Below are positions 9,088 through 20,084 of a stretch of 64,000 bases of DNA, in pieces. The translations under genes were made by a program, and so were the position numbers. The stretch is taken from NCBI GenBank assembly GCA_029204225.1, contig CM055095.1, positions 71,027,957 to 71,091,956 on the forward strand, in the 5' to 3' direction. The notes beneath the pieces were generated by a model. That model was not told the DNA's origin and ran no database searches. It saw only the letters and a program-made list of their open reading frames with translations. Positions within the stretch are counted from its first letter, which is position 1; every line of letters begins with the position of its first letter. The stretch comes from Diphasiastrum complanatum. Its lineage: Eukaryota > Streptophyta > Lycopodiopsida > Lycopodiales > Lycopodiaceae.

Positions 9088-9775
9088 TTATGTCCTATAC
9101 TTCATGAACAAGTCCTTTCCCAATGCTTTGGTGAGGATATCAGCTACACATTCCCTTGAGGACACATGTTGAAGCTCCACCTCCTTTGCAATGACTTGCT
9201 CTCTCACAAAATGATATTGCACCTCAATATGCTTGCTCCTAGCATGAAATATAGGATTGGTTTCCAACCTTTGGGCTAATTGATTGTCACAAAAGATGAT
9301 TGGTCTCTCTGAAAAATCCAACAAGTGAAGATCCTTGATCATCCTCTTGATCCATACTATCTCCTTTGTGCAATGTGTAAGAGCTTTGTACTCGGCCTCC
9401 CTAGATGACAATGAGATAGTGGCTTGTTTCTTCGACATCCATGATATAGCTCCATCACCTATGAAAATACAATGAGCACTAATGGATTTCCTATCCATTA
9501 CATCTCCAGCATAGTCCGAATTTGAAAATCCAAAAGGATTAGATGATTATCCCTCATACAATATGCTAAAATCTTGAGTTCCAATGATGTACCTCAAAAC
9601 TCGCTTTCCTAGGATCTTGCATGAATTGACTCAATCTTCCAACACAATAGCTTAGATCTGGTCTAGCAATGGTTAGATAGATGAGTGAACCAACTAGCTT
9701 CCTATCTTAAGAAGTGATTCCATTCTCACTTTCCACAATGAATAGCTACTTGAGTTACCCTATCATCCACTTGAT
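9088..9775 (-). pseudogene. Copia RT C-terminus and RNase H remnant
   Basis: The 136-codon frame at 9,088-9,498 encodes a classical copia RNase H: ISLSSREAEY, IIFCDNQ, NPIFHARSKHIEVQYHFVR, and VADILTKAL near the end. Frames just upstream (9,500-9,775) give RKLVGSLIYLTIARPDLSY and FSNSDYAGD, the RT-connection and RNase H start, with stops and frameshifts. The catalytic Asp of DYAGD, the Glu of REAEY and the Asp of CDNQ are present. It lies about 35 bp from the polypurine tract, the normal place for the pol 3' end. Confidence 0.85.
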
Positions 9776-10367
9776 GTTACCACGTAGCAATGACTTGATC
9801 TTCTTTTTCAACATGTTTTAATGCACAAATCAATCCTTTGAATAACAACAAATGTTTTCAAAAGAAATCACAAAGATTTGAAACTATCTCAAAAATTCTC
9901 TTCTAGCACTTATCCCAAGCAAATCAACACATAGAATCATGAAATCTTAATCAACCTATTATCTATTCTCAATCTAATAAATTTTGCCACTTCCTAATTT
10001 TGAAACACAGTCAAATGAAGTACAACAACCTCACTATCTAGACATCCAATCAAAATAAGGGTTTTGACAAAACCACAAAAAATTGATTATTCCAAATCTA
10101 CATGCAAATCCTGAAAATTTGATATGCAATCTATTAGCCACCACTTAGGGTGATGATCCAAAAATTGGCCAAATCCAGTATGTGAATTCAAAAATTGGAA
10201 TTGATCAAGTTTATGAACCCATATAGGGTTTTGATCTACAAAAGATTCAATCTACAAAAGCAAAAAACTCAATTTTGGTGTAGAATCCCCTCTAACATGC
10301 TCTAGCCTTGATATCTTCACCAAATCATTGATAGATATGATTTCCTCCTTCATAACCTGAAACAAAA
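9776..10367 (-). other. Leader region left after internal deletion
   Basis: Untranslated-looking AT-rich sequence between the RT remnant and the PBS. No gag is present; the deletion removed it. Confidence 0.5.
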
Positions 10368-10381
10368 GCTCTAATATCATG
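10368..10381 (-). other. Degenerate primer binding site (initiator tRNA-Met type)
   Basis: The minus strand reads ATGATATTAGAGC, two or three changes from TGGTATCAGAGC. It lies immediately inside the 5' LTR end. Confidence 0.65.
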
Positions 10382-10945
10382 TGAAGGATTTCAGATCAAT
10401 GATGATCCAATCCACTAAAAGATCTTGAATTACAAAAGAAGCTACTCTACCAATCTCACCAATGTAGAAAAATCAGCATCTCCACACAAAATGAGATGCA
10501 AACTCTAATAGAACTTGATCAAATATGAATCAAAAGATAAAGTATTGTTGTTGTCCGTACAAAACCAAGCTACTGTATTTTACACGTGTGGATCCAAAAA
10601 TAGCAAATATAGATCATTCTACACATAGAATTGCATGCAATCACAAGTATAGTGCACCAATAAATAGTAGAGCCCAAGAGAACCATTCGTAAGCATGAAA
10701 TGAGATAAAGAAGAGAGAAGATATGTCTCTCCACGAGTTACATCCTTTTATAACAGGTCCAAACCCTATTTGGCCACTTGGCTTTCCCACCAAAATGCAA
10801 ACCTACTATTTTTTAGTCTAGATTCAAAGTACCCAAAATTCAAATTTGAATCTACTCAAACTTGACTTCTAACTTTCCCCCACTTTCAAAAAGTGTTTAT
10901 TCAAATGAAACATAGACTAATGAACTTTGAAAAGTCAAACTCTAA
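10382..10945 (-). repeat. 5' LTR of the minus-strand copia element, truncated
   Basis: It matches 8,401-8,968 closely. The match stops at ACTCTAA (10,939-10,945), and the missing LTR tail is found inverted at 11,829-11,911. Confidence 0.85.
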
Positions 10946-11911
10946 TACCGCCGCTTATCAAACAAAGCGGTAGGTATGATTTGCAACCCACGAGCAGTTG
11001 ATACACAACAAGATAGTTGAGAGACACATACAAATTTGATGAGCACTGATATTTTAGGATCTTTTCCCATATACGCTATGATCGTTGATGGACATTAACG
11101 ATTTTTACAAGCATGGATACGAGCACGTTATGGACATCATTGTGCATTTTACGAGCGCTAGTAGTTTTTTTGAATCCCTCTCGTACGATCTTTTAAGGGC
11201 ATAGAATTGCCCATTGAGAATCACATTACTTTAAAGACACGTACTTATACACTAAGGTCTATACACGTACTTAAACCGTATTGTAACTAACATTTAGCCA
11301 GTAAGGGTCATCTGAAAGCCGAATTAGATGTGGAAAGGGACATTAACGAGAGCCAGCCATTAGAGAAGTGGATCTGGGAGCATGGACTTAGAAAGTTAGC
11401 GGTTCATTGAACCAAAGTGCTAGCACCTCCTCCTTACAGTCATATTTTTGAGAGCCTAGAAAACTCTTATCGGCTTGGGAGCACGGGGTAACAGAGAAGG
11501 CCCTTAGGATTGGATGTGGTGGAATCTTTGTGACTCACGTACGGCCTAACCACCATAAGACGTGGTGCCCCTTGACCCTTTTTTGTCCAGAATTGACAGC
11601 CAAACTAGCAATTTTTCTAATAGACCCTCCAAATTTGTCTATATAAGTGCCGAATTTGAGTTCATTTCTCATCAATGCTAGCAAAGCTCATGCAAAAAAA
11701 TTCCGCGACCAAACTTCATAAAAACTTTCTTCTAGCCTTCTGATACACTATCCAACCATCTGATCTATGTACTTGCCTGCAAAATACATTAATAAGTTAG
11801 AAGGTGATCAAAGTCAATAGAGAGCTGTGTGAAAGATTCAATTAGTTTGATCAAATTTGCTACATTTCCATATTTGGCAAATTGAGGCAAACTTTGTTTT
11901 AGACGACTGTC
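10946..11911. other. Inverted segment (about 966 bp) inside the copia 5' LTR
   Basis: The final 83 bp of the LTR, beginning GTCTAAAACAAAG in the intact copy, appear in reverse complement at 11,829-11,911. Inverting 10,946-11,911 as one block would restore LTR continuity exactly at CTAA|GTCTAAAAC. A perfect 6-bp hairpin (CCGCTT / AAGCGG) sits just inside the left breakpoint at about 10,950-10,969. The segment also carries a copy of the gypsy TATA block at 11,578-11,760. Confidence 0.65.
11578..11760 (+). promoter_or_regulatory. Copy 1 of the gypsy TATA block (isolated)
   Basis: It aligns with 21,711-21,890 and with 29,770-29,945 (minus). The shared features are TTTTGTCCAGAA, CCAAACTAG, ACCCTCCAAATT and then TATATAAG at about 11,641. 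No ORF follows this copy, so it is a detached fragment. Confidence 0.6.
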
Positions 11912-12739
11912 GGGCCTAGGTATTTCGCTAGGCATTTCCGACGGCGGTTGTGACTAGTGCAACACTTAACCAAGGTGGCGTATTTCGGCCACGTTTGGTG
12001 GACGGCCCACTCTTGTGTTTCAAAGAGGTTGAGCTTTATGACTTGAATGCAAATAACAAGATGTGATAAAAAAAAACTCATGATGCAGTGTGGTTCCAAT
12101 TTAGGCAAAGCTTAAAGGACGGTGCGTTACCACATATGCGTCGTATGATACAAGGAAAAACAATACGATCATTCCATCATGTCCTAAAACACATGTTCCA
12201 CTACGTCACGACGTATAAACTTTAGAATTACACATGCTACAACATGAAACGACTCACTTCTAACTATAAGGACTAGCAAGGTGAATACTCATTTCACATC
12301 TAGTTCCTATTTGCAGCGATAATATAAAACTTAAAGATATACCTCGTGTGTGAAAGAGAAACCGGTGGTGCCGCAGAAGCCCCCAAGTCATGAATTAGGT
12401 GCTTTTTCCTTCATTGTTTGGAATATCTTTTCCAGGCCAAATGGTGAAAATAGGCCCCAAGCCCCCGAGTTACTGCGGATAGGAATCCATCGAAAATCTC
12501 CTGATCATTTGGGCTTAAAGTAGTTGTCCACAGAAAGATGAAGGTGTACATAGAAACCTCCAACAGCGACTGGGTTTCTCCTAAAAGAGAGGTCTGCTCA
12601 TTGCTTCTAGACAGGTATCAGAACGTCACTGTAGGCGGCAGCAGGTTGTAATAATACAATCGTCATTTGCAGCACTACCACCGCCAGCCCAGCGGGAACA
12701 GGGAATCCGGTGTGCAGTAAGAATTGCACTGAGAAATGG
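11912..12739. other. No gene recognised
   Basis: Short frames only, none protein-like. A CGGCGG/GGTTGTG-type sequence near 11,940 has no recognisable function. Confidence 0.4.
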
Positions 12740-13400
12740 CACTGGGAATGCGCAGATAGACGCTTTTAGAAGTGCGGCTGTCTGCTGGCCACAAAAAGTG
12801 TGAGTATCTGCAAAAGTAATCTGTCTCTGAAAGTGCGATCCATTAGCAATAAATGTTGCCTTCATAAATGCGATTTAGCAGTGAGCTTTTGCCTCTGAAA
12901 GTGTGATTCACAGCAAAGTCATTGCCCTCTGAAGATGCGATCTATTGGCAATGGAGGTTGCTTCATAGATACAACCGTTTCCAGCATAGAGAGGTGACTG
13001 ATTGAGATGCTAGAAATGCATTGTAAATTGCTTCAAAAAGATGATTATCTGGTCAGGTATACTGCCTCATAAATGCTATTGTTTGTCGACTGGAAGTGCT
13101 ATTGAATTTTGTAGAAGACATGGATTGTTTTCAATAGATATCAGCAACTTAATGCTCAACAAACTAGCACTCGACTTCTACCACGAAAAAATAGCGTTTG
13201 TTGCCATGGGAATTCGTTGTAGGATCCTCAAAAGTGCGAGTGACTGGCCACGAAAATGTACTGTGGGTTAGCAACATACCCTGTTGGCCATAGCAGAAAT
13301 GCTCTTGATTGGCTGGGAGAGTGCGCTCAGTTCAGGTAGACGCAGCCGATGGGTATTGCCTCAGAAATGCCATCTACACACATGGCTCATGCTTCCCACT
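12740..13400. repeat. Degenerate minisatellite, unit about 33 bp
   Basis: A motif of the form TTGCCTCTGAAAGTGCGAT recurs about a dozen times, for example near 12,828, 12,860, 12,892, 12,928, 12,961, 13,063, 13,227 and 13,358. Spacing is about 32-36 bp in the best part and looser downstream. Units differ at many positions, so the array is old. Two short frames across it are not protein-like. Confidence 0.6.
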
Positions 13401-14266
13401 CCTCTTAATAGTAATGAAAAATATGCCTCCAACATGAAGGGCATCCATGAATCTCTAGCTCTAAATGAAGGAGTTGTTATACCATAATGCATGGAGTTCT
13501 CTTATGAACTTACTTTTCGAGACCCTCTCAACAATAGAATGGCTCTCAGCACTTAGGATTATCTCTTAATCCTGAAGTTGATGGATTGACATAAAAACAC
13601 AAGAAATATGCAAAACATCTCAATTCATACTCCAAAACTATTCCTAACATAAGATGAAAGAGTATGGCACTCATAAGCAAGGGACCTCATCCTATGATGA
13701 AGAAATAGTAGACATCTATAAGCATCAAAGAGTATGAGATCTTCATCACAACCTCACTCACAAGAAGTAATCTTTCAACAATACCATACATCTATACTAA
13801 AACAACCTCTCTCAACCAAGTAGGCTCTCAAAAATGCAAACAACCAAATCCACTAATATCAACTCCCTCCTCAAAGACAACCAGCATCCAAAACTACTCA
13901 TACTCAAAATTGTCAACTCCTACAAAATTATCAACTCATCTCACTATATTGCAACACTCAACATCAAACCACATTGGCCTCTCAACTCTCATCATACACA
14001 AAAACCATAATTGCATGCTAGCATTCATAACATCATAAGGAAACTAACCACAAAACCGCCAACACAAGACAAACAATCACTTGAACACCCAACTCTCAAA
14101 CTTTCCATTATCCAACCATCAACTATTACATCAAACCTATCATATCAAACTCATTATCTTCCAACTATCAAACCCAACTATATCTTAACACAAAGAGTAA
14201 TCTCAAGTGTCCCCCTTCAATATGAGGCTTTGCCAATTTTCATGCCCTTTAAGCCTTCTTTTCCAT
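13401..14266. other. No gene recognised; CA-rich, G-poor stretch
   Basis: Strongly A/C-rich on the plus strand from about 13,560 to 14,200. No conserved protein. It ends at the 5' LTR of the copia element. Confidence 0.5.
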
Positions 14267-15352
14267 TGTTGGATTTATTACTTCTACTCTCCGTAAATCC
14301 CATTTAAATCTGCCTCCATTCATGCTGCATATTTACTAACGTTGTCCCGCAGCTTGCATATTTACACACAAATTCGCACAAACGAATAAAAGGCGAAAGA
14401 ATCGCGACACTGTGTTTTTACACAAGTTTTGGTGACATGCAAAAAGGGGACACTATCCTACAGAATGCCAAAGGTGCCCTAAAAGCAAAGGCACCCTGTA
14501 AATCTAATCCTAAGGCTATTCGTAAGAGTGACGCACTTTTTGCATCGTCATCACCAACGGTCACTTCAGCACTGACTGACGTCGCACCCTTTTCATGCTC
14601 ACCCCATGCAGCTGCGCTAATAGACTGGACAACGACTGTAGCCACCCACGATCTCTTACAGACAGCACATCCACTATACTTTCCACATCTACACACCTGT
14701 AATATAATGTATATATACTGGATACCATTTGCGTATTCAGCTTAACGAGGTTAATGAGTTATGAGTGAATGAGACGAAGTAGATGCCTTGCGCATTGATT
14801 CTTGATTGTTAGCAATAAGGTTTTATTCCTTTACAGATTGTATAAGCTTCGTAGGGCACGTGGTTTCGTCCGCTATTGTATTGTGCTCTACCGCATTATT
14901 GACATGTATACATGATATACTTAATCTGATACAGTTCTTTGTTCTGCGTTCAGATCTATGTTACTATTGCTATGCTTATTATTCATTCTGTTTGATCTTT
15001 CTAGTTGTTCTTTCTGGGAATAGACGATTAACATTTAGTCTTGTCTTTCGCAAATCATTCGTGACTAATTATCAGTCGAGCACAGTCTAGCTCTTCGCGA
15101 ATCATTTGCGACATATAAGTTGTTTGGTTATTCACGACAAATTATTTATCTAGCGCTTTATCTATTAATGTTTGGCTACGTAATCTAGAATGACCGTGAT
15201 TTCTATCACTAAAATTCTGTCATTCTGATAGGCGTAGTCATGCTTACGGAGAGAGTCGTATAACTCATTCCGCTGCGCACAAAAATATTATGTTCGAGTT
15301 CGTTTCTCGTTCGTGTTCGTCATAAATTCATCTCCCCTCTCTCTCTCCAACA
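14267..15352 (+). repeat. 5' LTR of copia A1
   Basis: The start matches the 3' LTR at 19,326 over about 90 bp with a handful of differences. The end (CTCTCTCCAACA) abuts the PBS. The segment at about 15,165-15,275 is related to 61,945-62,092. A 102-codon frame inside it is not protein-like. Confidence 0.85.
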
Positions 15353-15366
15353 TGGTATCAGAGCCC
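15353..15366 (+). other. Primer binding site for initiator tRNA-Met
   Basis: TGGTATCAGAGCCC begins at the first base after the LTR. It is the canonical plant copia PBS. Confidence 0.92.
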
Positions 15367-15509
15367 ATTCTCATAGCTTGATTACCTTCCATAGCACAAG
15401 ACTCTACTAGCCGATAGAGTAATTGTTTTCTTGTTCTGTATTTTTAGTATCAGATTTTCATACTTAAGTCACTGATAGTGTCTCCTATCACTTAGACTAA
15501 TTCTTCCAC

Positions 15510-16400
15510 ATGGATTCCCAAGGGAAGGCCAGTCCAATCGTGGACAAGCTTGATGGAGCCAACTACCATCTGTGGAAATTTAAGATGAAAACTGTACTAA
15601 TGGCAAAAGAATTGTACGACATTGTTACAGATGCATAAGAGAAATCCAAAGCGGACGATGCAGCAATCGCCAGATGGAAGCTGAAGGATGGAAAAGCTTT
15701 CGCTTGATCATCCTCAACATCACAAATACCCAGATCGGCCATGTATTCGAGGCTCAGACATCGAAAGAAGTCTGGGACATCTTGAGCACACTATATGAAG
15801 TGCAAGATATAGTTTCCAAGCTACATCTCAGGAAGAAATTCTACTCCCTCAAGATGACGAATGGTGATTCTCTGTAGAATCACAATCAATTCAAGAACCT
15901 GCTAAGACAAAAGGCCGTTGTCGGATTTGTCATAGACGATCAAGACGCAGTGATGCAACTGCTTACAAGCTTGCCAAGTTCTTATGACAGTTGGGCGATG
16001 ATCATCACGACTCACCTAGAATTGACTCTTTCGAGAGTCATTACTATGTTGTTGCAGGAAGACATGCGAAAGAACGAAGCCTCGAGTTTCTTAGCTGATT
16101 CTCACGCCTTGTACACCAACAAGAGCACGACAAAGCAGAAGAAGAAGAAGAAAGGCCCAAAGCAATCAAAGCCAGACCAGAAACCATCTCAGCACAAGGA
16201 ACAGTCAAATCAGCAAACAAAGAAGAAGCTGTTCTGTAGATACTGCAAACGAAACAACCACGAAATACAAGACTGCCGCATACTTCAAGCGAAGAACAAC
16301 AACAAAGGGCAGTCGAATCAAGTGGCAAATGCAGCTGCAGAAGCTTCACAGCCTATTCAAGAAGCGAATCATGATGTCTTCATGACCAACCATCAAGGAG
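15510..16400 (+). pseudogene. Copia A1 gag (broken)
   Basis: It starts at an ATG at 15,510 with MDSQGKASPIVDKLDGANYH, the usual N-terminus of copia gag. It continues through the UBN2-type segment (TSKEVWDILSTLYEVQD) and ends with a CCHC zinc knuckle CRYCKRNNHEIQDC at 16,235-16,276. A TAA near 15,636, a frameshift near 15,700 and a stop near 15,876 break the frame. Gag packages the element RNA into particles, and the knuckle binds RNA. The Lys-rich stretch before the knuckle (about 16,135-16,165) is normal for the family. It is fused in frame to the protease region. Confidence 0.85.
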
Positions 16401-17810
16401 CATCTGGCGACAGTTCTTGGTTCCTGGATTCCGGAGCCACTCAGCACATGACTAGTCTCATTGGCTATTTTGAGTCCTATACGCCTTACAGTACCCAAAA
16501 ATTCGTTCACCTTGGCGACAATAGCACACAAGCTATTAAAGGTGAAGGCACTGTAAGATTATGCTTTGCAAATGATCAGTCTAAGCTACTTTCTAAAGTC
16601 CTGTATGTACCAAAGTTATCTACGAATCTGCTCTCTGTAAGCAGAATCACAGATCTAAGACACAGAGTAGAACTCGAATGTGATCAGTGTAAAGTAGTTG
16701 ATAGGACAGGCAAGATCCAGCACTCGGAAAGAGGCATGGATACTTGTATAGATTAAGTCATTGATTTTCTGCCTCTAGTCAGGCTCTCAGTACTTCAATT
16801 CATTCAAATAAAGATTTGCTTTGGCATTATAGGCTTGGTCATTTAAATCATGCTGTTGTACAAATGTCTAGACAATCTATTGTTCTTGATCTCGACTATC
16901 CTTGCGAAAAAGTCGAGTTACCTGTCTGTTAAGACTGTCTCGTTGGTAAACAGACTAGGAAACCATTTAAGTCAAGCCATCAACCTGTTAATAGAGGATT
17001 GCTAGATGTTATACATTCAGATATTTGTGGCTCGATGAAAAATCCTTTGTTGAAGGATGCCAAGTATTTTATAACCTTTATTGACGAATTCTCCAGAAGG
17101 ACGATGGTGTATTTCATAAAGAAGAAATCAGAAGACTTCAATTGCTTCAGAATCTTCAAGGAGCGTGCAGAAAAGGAGACTGAAAGGACGATCAAGGCCC
17201 TAAGGTCACACAATGGTGGAGAATACATCTCTGTCGAGTTTAAGGAGTACTGCCAAAGCCAAGTCATTGAGCAGTAATTCATCACTCCTTACAGTCCTCA
17301 GTCTAATGGCTTAGTTGAGAGTAAGAACCGTACTCTGGTCGAATCTGCTAAGTATATGCTATTGCATGCATCGTTGCCCAAGAGATTCTGGGCTGATGTT
17401 GTCTCCACTGCAGCTTACGTCTAGAACAGATGTTCGACCAAGGCCCTATCAGACAAGACACCCCATGAGGTTGGACTTCGAAGGTCTCAAGACCATCATG
17501 ATTGGATATACTTCGTCTGATAACACTTACAAGCTGTACGATCCTGATACCCAGCACATCTTGTATAGCCGAGATACAATCTTTATCGAGGATCAGTTCG
17601 TTGACCTCAAATGCAAGGATATTGCTCAAGAAGAACCTTCATCACCTCCCATTGACACGACAGTCCGAGCTTCTAGCTTAGGCGTGTCTATTGTCGACCC
17701 ACTTCGAGACAACGAATTAGACAAATATGTTATTGCTACCCAACAACAAGTCCCAGGAGCGGTTCATCAGTCAAATCCTCCCAAAAGATCAAGCCGAGTG
17801 CGCACATAGC
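16400..17810 (+). pseudogene. Copia A1 protease, GAG-pre-integrase and integrase (broken)
   Basis: The aspartic protease motif WFLDSGATQHM has DSGA at 16,427-16,438. The YVPKLSTNLLSVSRI segment follows, then a frameshift near 16,715. An HYRLGHLN-type zinc region follows near 16,820-16,860. The integrase core (16,999-17,400) has HSD as the first acidic residue. Where the family has RSDNGGEY it has RSHNGGEY at about 17,203, so the second catalytic Asp is His. The Glu in NGLVESKN remains. A deletion after PHEV near 17,470 removes about 25 residues. The linker continues in frame to a stop near 17,807. Integrase would insert the cDNA; this copy should be inactive. Confidence 0.85.
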
Positions 17811-17839
17811 CCACAAGGTATACTCTTGAGTCTGCCTGT

Positions 17840-19318
17840 CTCTTAATGTAGGAACCGACGACAGTGGAAGAGGCACTTAGCCAACCAGACTTTGATCTCT
17901 GGAGAGAAGCCATGGACAAAGAGTATTCAAATATAATGCCAACGGAGCAATTGATTGAAGGAAGGCTAGATTGGTAGCACGAGGATTCCCCAGATCCTGA
18001 ATGTCGACTACAGTGAGACTTTTAGTCCAGTCATCAAACATTCGTCGATCTGAATGCTCTTGTCTTATGTTGCAGCTGCCGACCTCGAAGTACATCAACT
18101 TGATGTACAAATAGCCTATCTAAATGGAGTTATACAAGAAGATATCTACATGATCCAGCCTGAAGAATACGTTCTAGAAGGCATGAGAAATCATGTCTAT
18201 AAACTCCACAAAGCACTGTACGGCTTGAAACAATCTACCAGAGCTTGATTTCAGAGGATCAATACATTTTTCATTGAACAAGGATTTAAACCAAGCACTG
18301 CTGATTGCAACGTTTATTTGAAGTCAGTGTAGCAATCCTTCATGATCATCACCTTGTACGTGGATGATATGTTGCTCTTCAGTAACAATACCAATATGGT
18401 CAAGGATTTGAAATAGATGCTGTTCTCAGAATTCGACATGATTGATCTGGGCAAAGCTCACTTCTGTCTGGGAATTCAAATCCACAAAGACAGAGCAAAT
18501 CGACTGATCTAAATCACTCAACAAAGGTATCTTCATAATGTTCTTAACAGATACAATTTGATGAATTGTAAATTAGCTCACTCACCACTGGATCCAGGCC
18601 TGCATTTGTCGAAGGACCAATGTCCCCAGACCAAGCAGGAAGAGGAGCAGATGAGAGAGTATCAGTATCGATCGATACTCGGATCTCTCATGTACGCGAT
18701 GGTCTGTACAAGACCAGATATCTCTTTTGTTGTTAGCTCACTCAGCCAATACATGGCTAATCCTGGAATTACCCATTGGAAGGCTCTTATTCGAGTCACG
18801 AAATATATTCGAGCTACCATGGACCAGTGCATCTGCTATGGAGATGTCAGCAACGATAATCTTCATCAGCTCAATGGTTATTCTGCATGTCTGGATTTAC
18901 ATTCTTCTTCAACGGTGGTCCTATTTCGTGAAACAGTCGTAAGCAAACCTCTATCACACTTTCGTCTACTGAAGCAGAATACATTGCTGCCTCTCAATCT
19001 ATTAAGGAAGTGTTTTGGTTGAGAAATTTGCTGTCAGACATCAATCTGTATCAGTACAGCCCTACAATTTTATTTTGTGATAACCAAAGTGCTATTGCGT
19101 TATCGGCCAACCCTAGATTTCATTCTAGGAGTAAGCACATTGAGATCAGATATCACTACATTAGGGGTAAGGTTCTCGACAGAGAGATAAGCTTAACGTA
19201 CTACAGAACGCAGGACATGGTTGCAGACATTTTCACGAAAGCACTCAGTGTTAATGCACACAACAAATTTTGTGCATTGCTCAGTCTGAAGATCAAGACA
19301 TTCATGGATCCAGATTAA
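17840..19318 (+). pseudogene. Copia A1 reverse transcriptase and RNase H (broken)
   Basis: RT begins with EEALSQPDFDLWREAMDKEY near 17,868, then loses about 40 residues near 17,940. It resumes at RKARLVARGF, QLDVQIAYLNG (18,093 on) and the YVDD active site at 18,357-18,368. The connection SILGSLMYAMVCTRPDIS follows. RNase H is frameshifted near 18,880 and again near 19,010, and then reads clearly as ILFCDNQSAIAL, FHSRSKHIEIRYHYIR and VADIFTKAL to a stop at 19,316-19,318. Several stops interrupt it. It is the polymerase that would copy element RNA into cDNA. Confidence 0.87.
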
Positions 19319-19325
19319 GGGGGAG
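19317..19325 (+). other. Polypurine tract
   Basis: AAGGGGGAG lies directly before the TGTTGG of the 3' LTR. Confidence 0.85.
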
Positions 19326-19415
19326 TGTTGGATTTATTACTTCTACTCTCCTTAAATCCCATTTTAATCTGTCCCCATTCATGCTGCATAGTTACTAACG
19401 TTGTCGCACAGCCTG
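19326..19415 (+). repeat. 3' LTR of copia A1, truncated after about 90 bp
   Basis: It aligns with 14,267-14,356 and then stops abruptly. Gypsy coding sequence begins within a few bases. Confidence 0.85.
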
Positions 19416-19420
19416 ATTTC

Positions 19421-19615
19421 ATTACTGGATCGAACTTTGGATACATCGATCACTTTTCCATTGAACGTGCTGAACGTAGCTTGGATATCAACAGAACCCA
19501 TACCAGATCCGATTGAAGATGAACTCATTCATGTGAGTCACGCTTTGACTTATGATTAATTATATTGAAGGAAGACAAGATTACAGAACCAACATTAGAG
19601 GAGTTTTAAATCCAA
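19421..19615 (+). pseudogene. Gypsy G1 pre-RT linker fragment
   Basis: Encodes NVLNVAWISTEPIPDPIEDE and HVSHALTYD before stops. It is the same segment as the minus-strand frame near 33,870-34,030 in the fuller copy. It lies directly after the truncated copia 3' LTR. Confidence 0.8.
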
Positions 19616-19770
19616 AAAAGACCCTTTGTAAAGATACTTTTTATACTTTTTCTCAAATTTTGCTTACACATGACCAATCAAAACACTCAAATTTGAAATC
19701 TACGTAACGTAGCTCATTAGAATTGAGAAAAAAAAAAGTTTTCTTAATAATGCTATAATTCGACGCTGGG
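19600..19770 (-). repeat. Dispersed repeat, copy 2
   Basis: Reverse-complement relative of 7,800-7,960, with an exact 30-bp core at 19,687-19,716. In that orientation it contains TATAAAAAGTATC. It fills part of the gap where RT/RNase H is missing from this gypsy copy. Confidence 0.65.
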
Positions 19771-20084
19771 GCCAGCCCGCAAGCATGACATGTTATTCAT
19801 AGTATAATATGCAATTACCATTTAAAATAGTATAACTTTTTAACCGTAGCTCCAATTGAGACAAAAAAATTATAGCATTGGAAAGCGATCAACAAGAGTT
19901 TTTCAATGATACCCTACATGACCTACTTCTAAGCTACCATTCAAAAGTTATGGTCAGTCAAATTTTCAAACCAAAAAAAAAAATCCACATATCTCTCTTG
20001 TGTGCAGATAGCCCTATCAAGAGAGGGTACTGTAACCGCGCACACACTGAGAGGGTACTCTATCCGCGCACAAGAGTATCATTG

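Larger units (their letters stand above)
8401..10945 (-). mobile_element. Ty1/copia element, minus strand, internally deleted
   Basis: Near-identical direct repeats at 8,401-9,041 and from 10,382 are the LTRs. They begin TGAAGG and the complete copy ends TTCACA on the plus strand, that is TGTGAA...CTTCA in element sense. A degenerate initiator-Met PBS lies at 10,368-10,381 inside the 5' LTR, and a polypurine tract (GTTGAAGAGGGAG) abuts the 3' LTR. Only about 1.3 kb lies between the LTRs, holding the RT C-terminus and RNase H. Gag, protease, integrase and most of RT are missing, so the element is non-autonomous. The 5' LTR is broken at 10,945 by a rearrangement. Confidence 0.85.
14267..19415 (+). 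mobile_element. Ty1/copia element A1, near full length, 3' LTR truncated
   Basis: A 1,086-bp 5' LTR (TGTTGG...AACA) is followed directly by a perfect initiator-Met PBS, then gag, protease, integrase, RT, RNase H, a polypurine tract and the first 90 bp of the 3' LTR. The order protease-integrase-RT-RNase H defines Ty1/copia. Reading frames are broken by many stops and frameshifts and by at least two deletions (integrase C-terminus and RT N-terminus). Related copies in the window are at 38,690, 42,420 and 55,445. Confidence 0.9.

Noticed and set aside
10946-11000. Helitron 3' end
   Set aside because: A hairpin is present but there is no CTRR end at the proper distance and no matching 5' TC end; the inversion explains the break better.
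14437-14745. 102-codon plus-strand frame inside the copia A1 LTR
   Set aside because: It lies wholly inside the LTR, has no counterpart in other copies and no recognisable composition.
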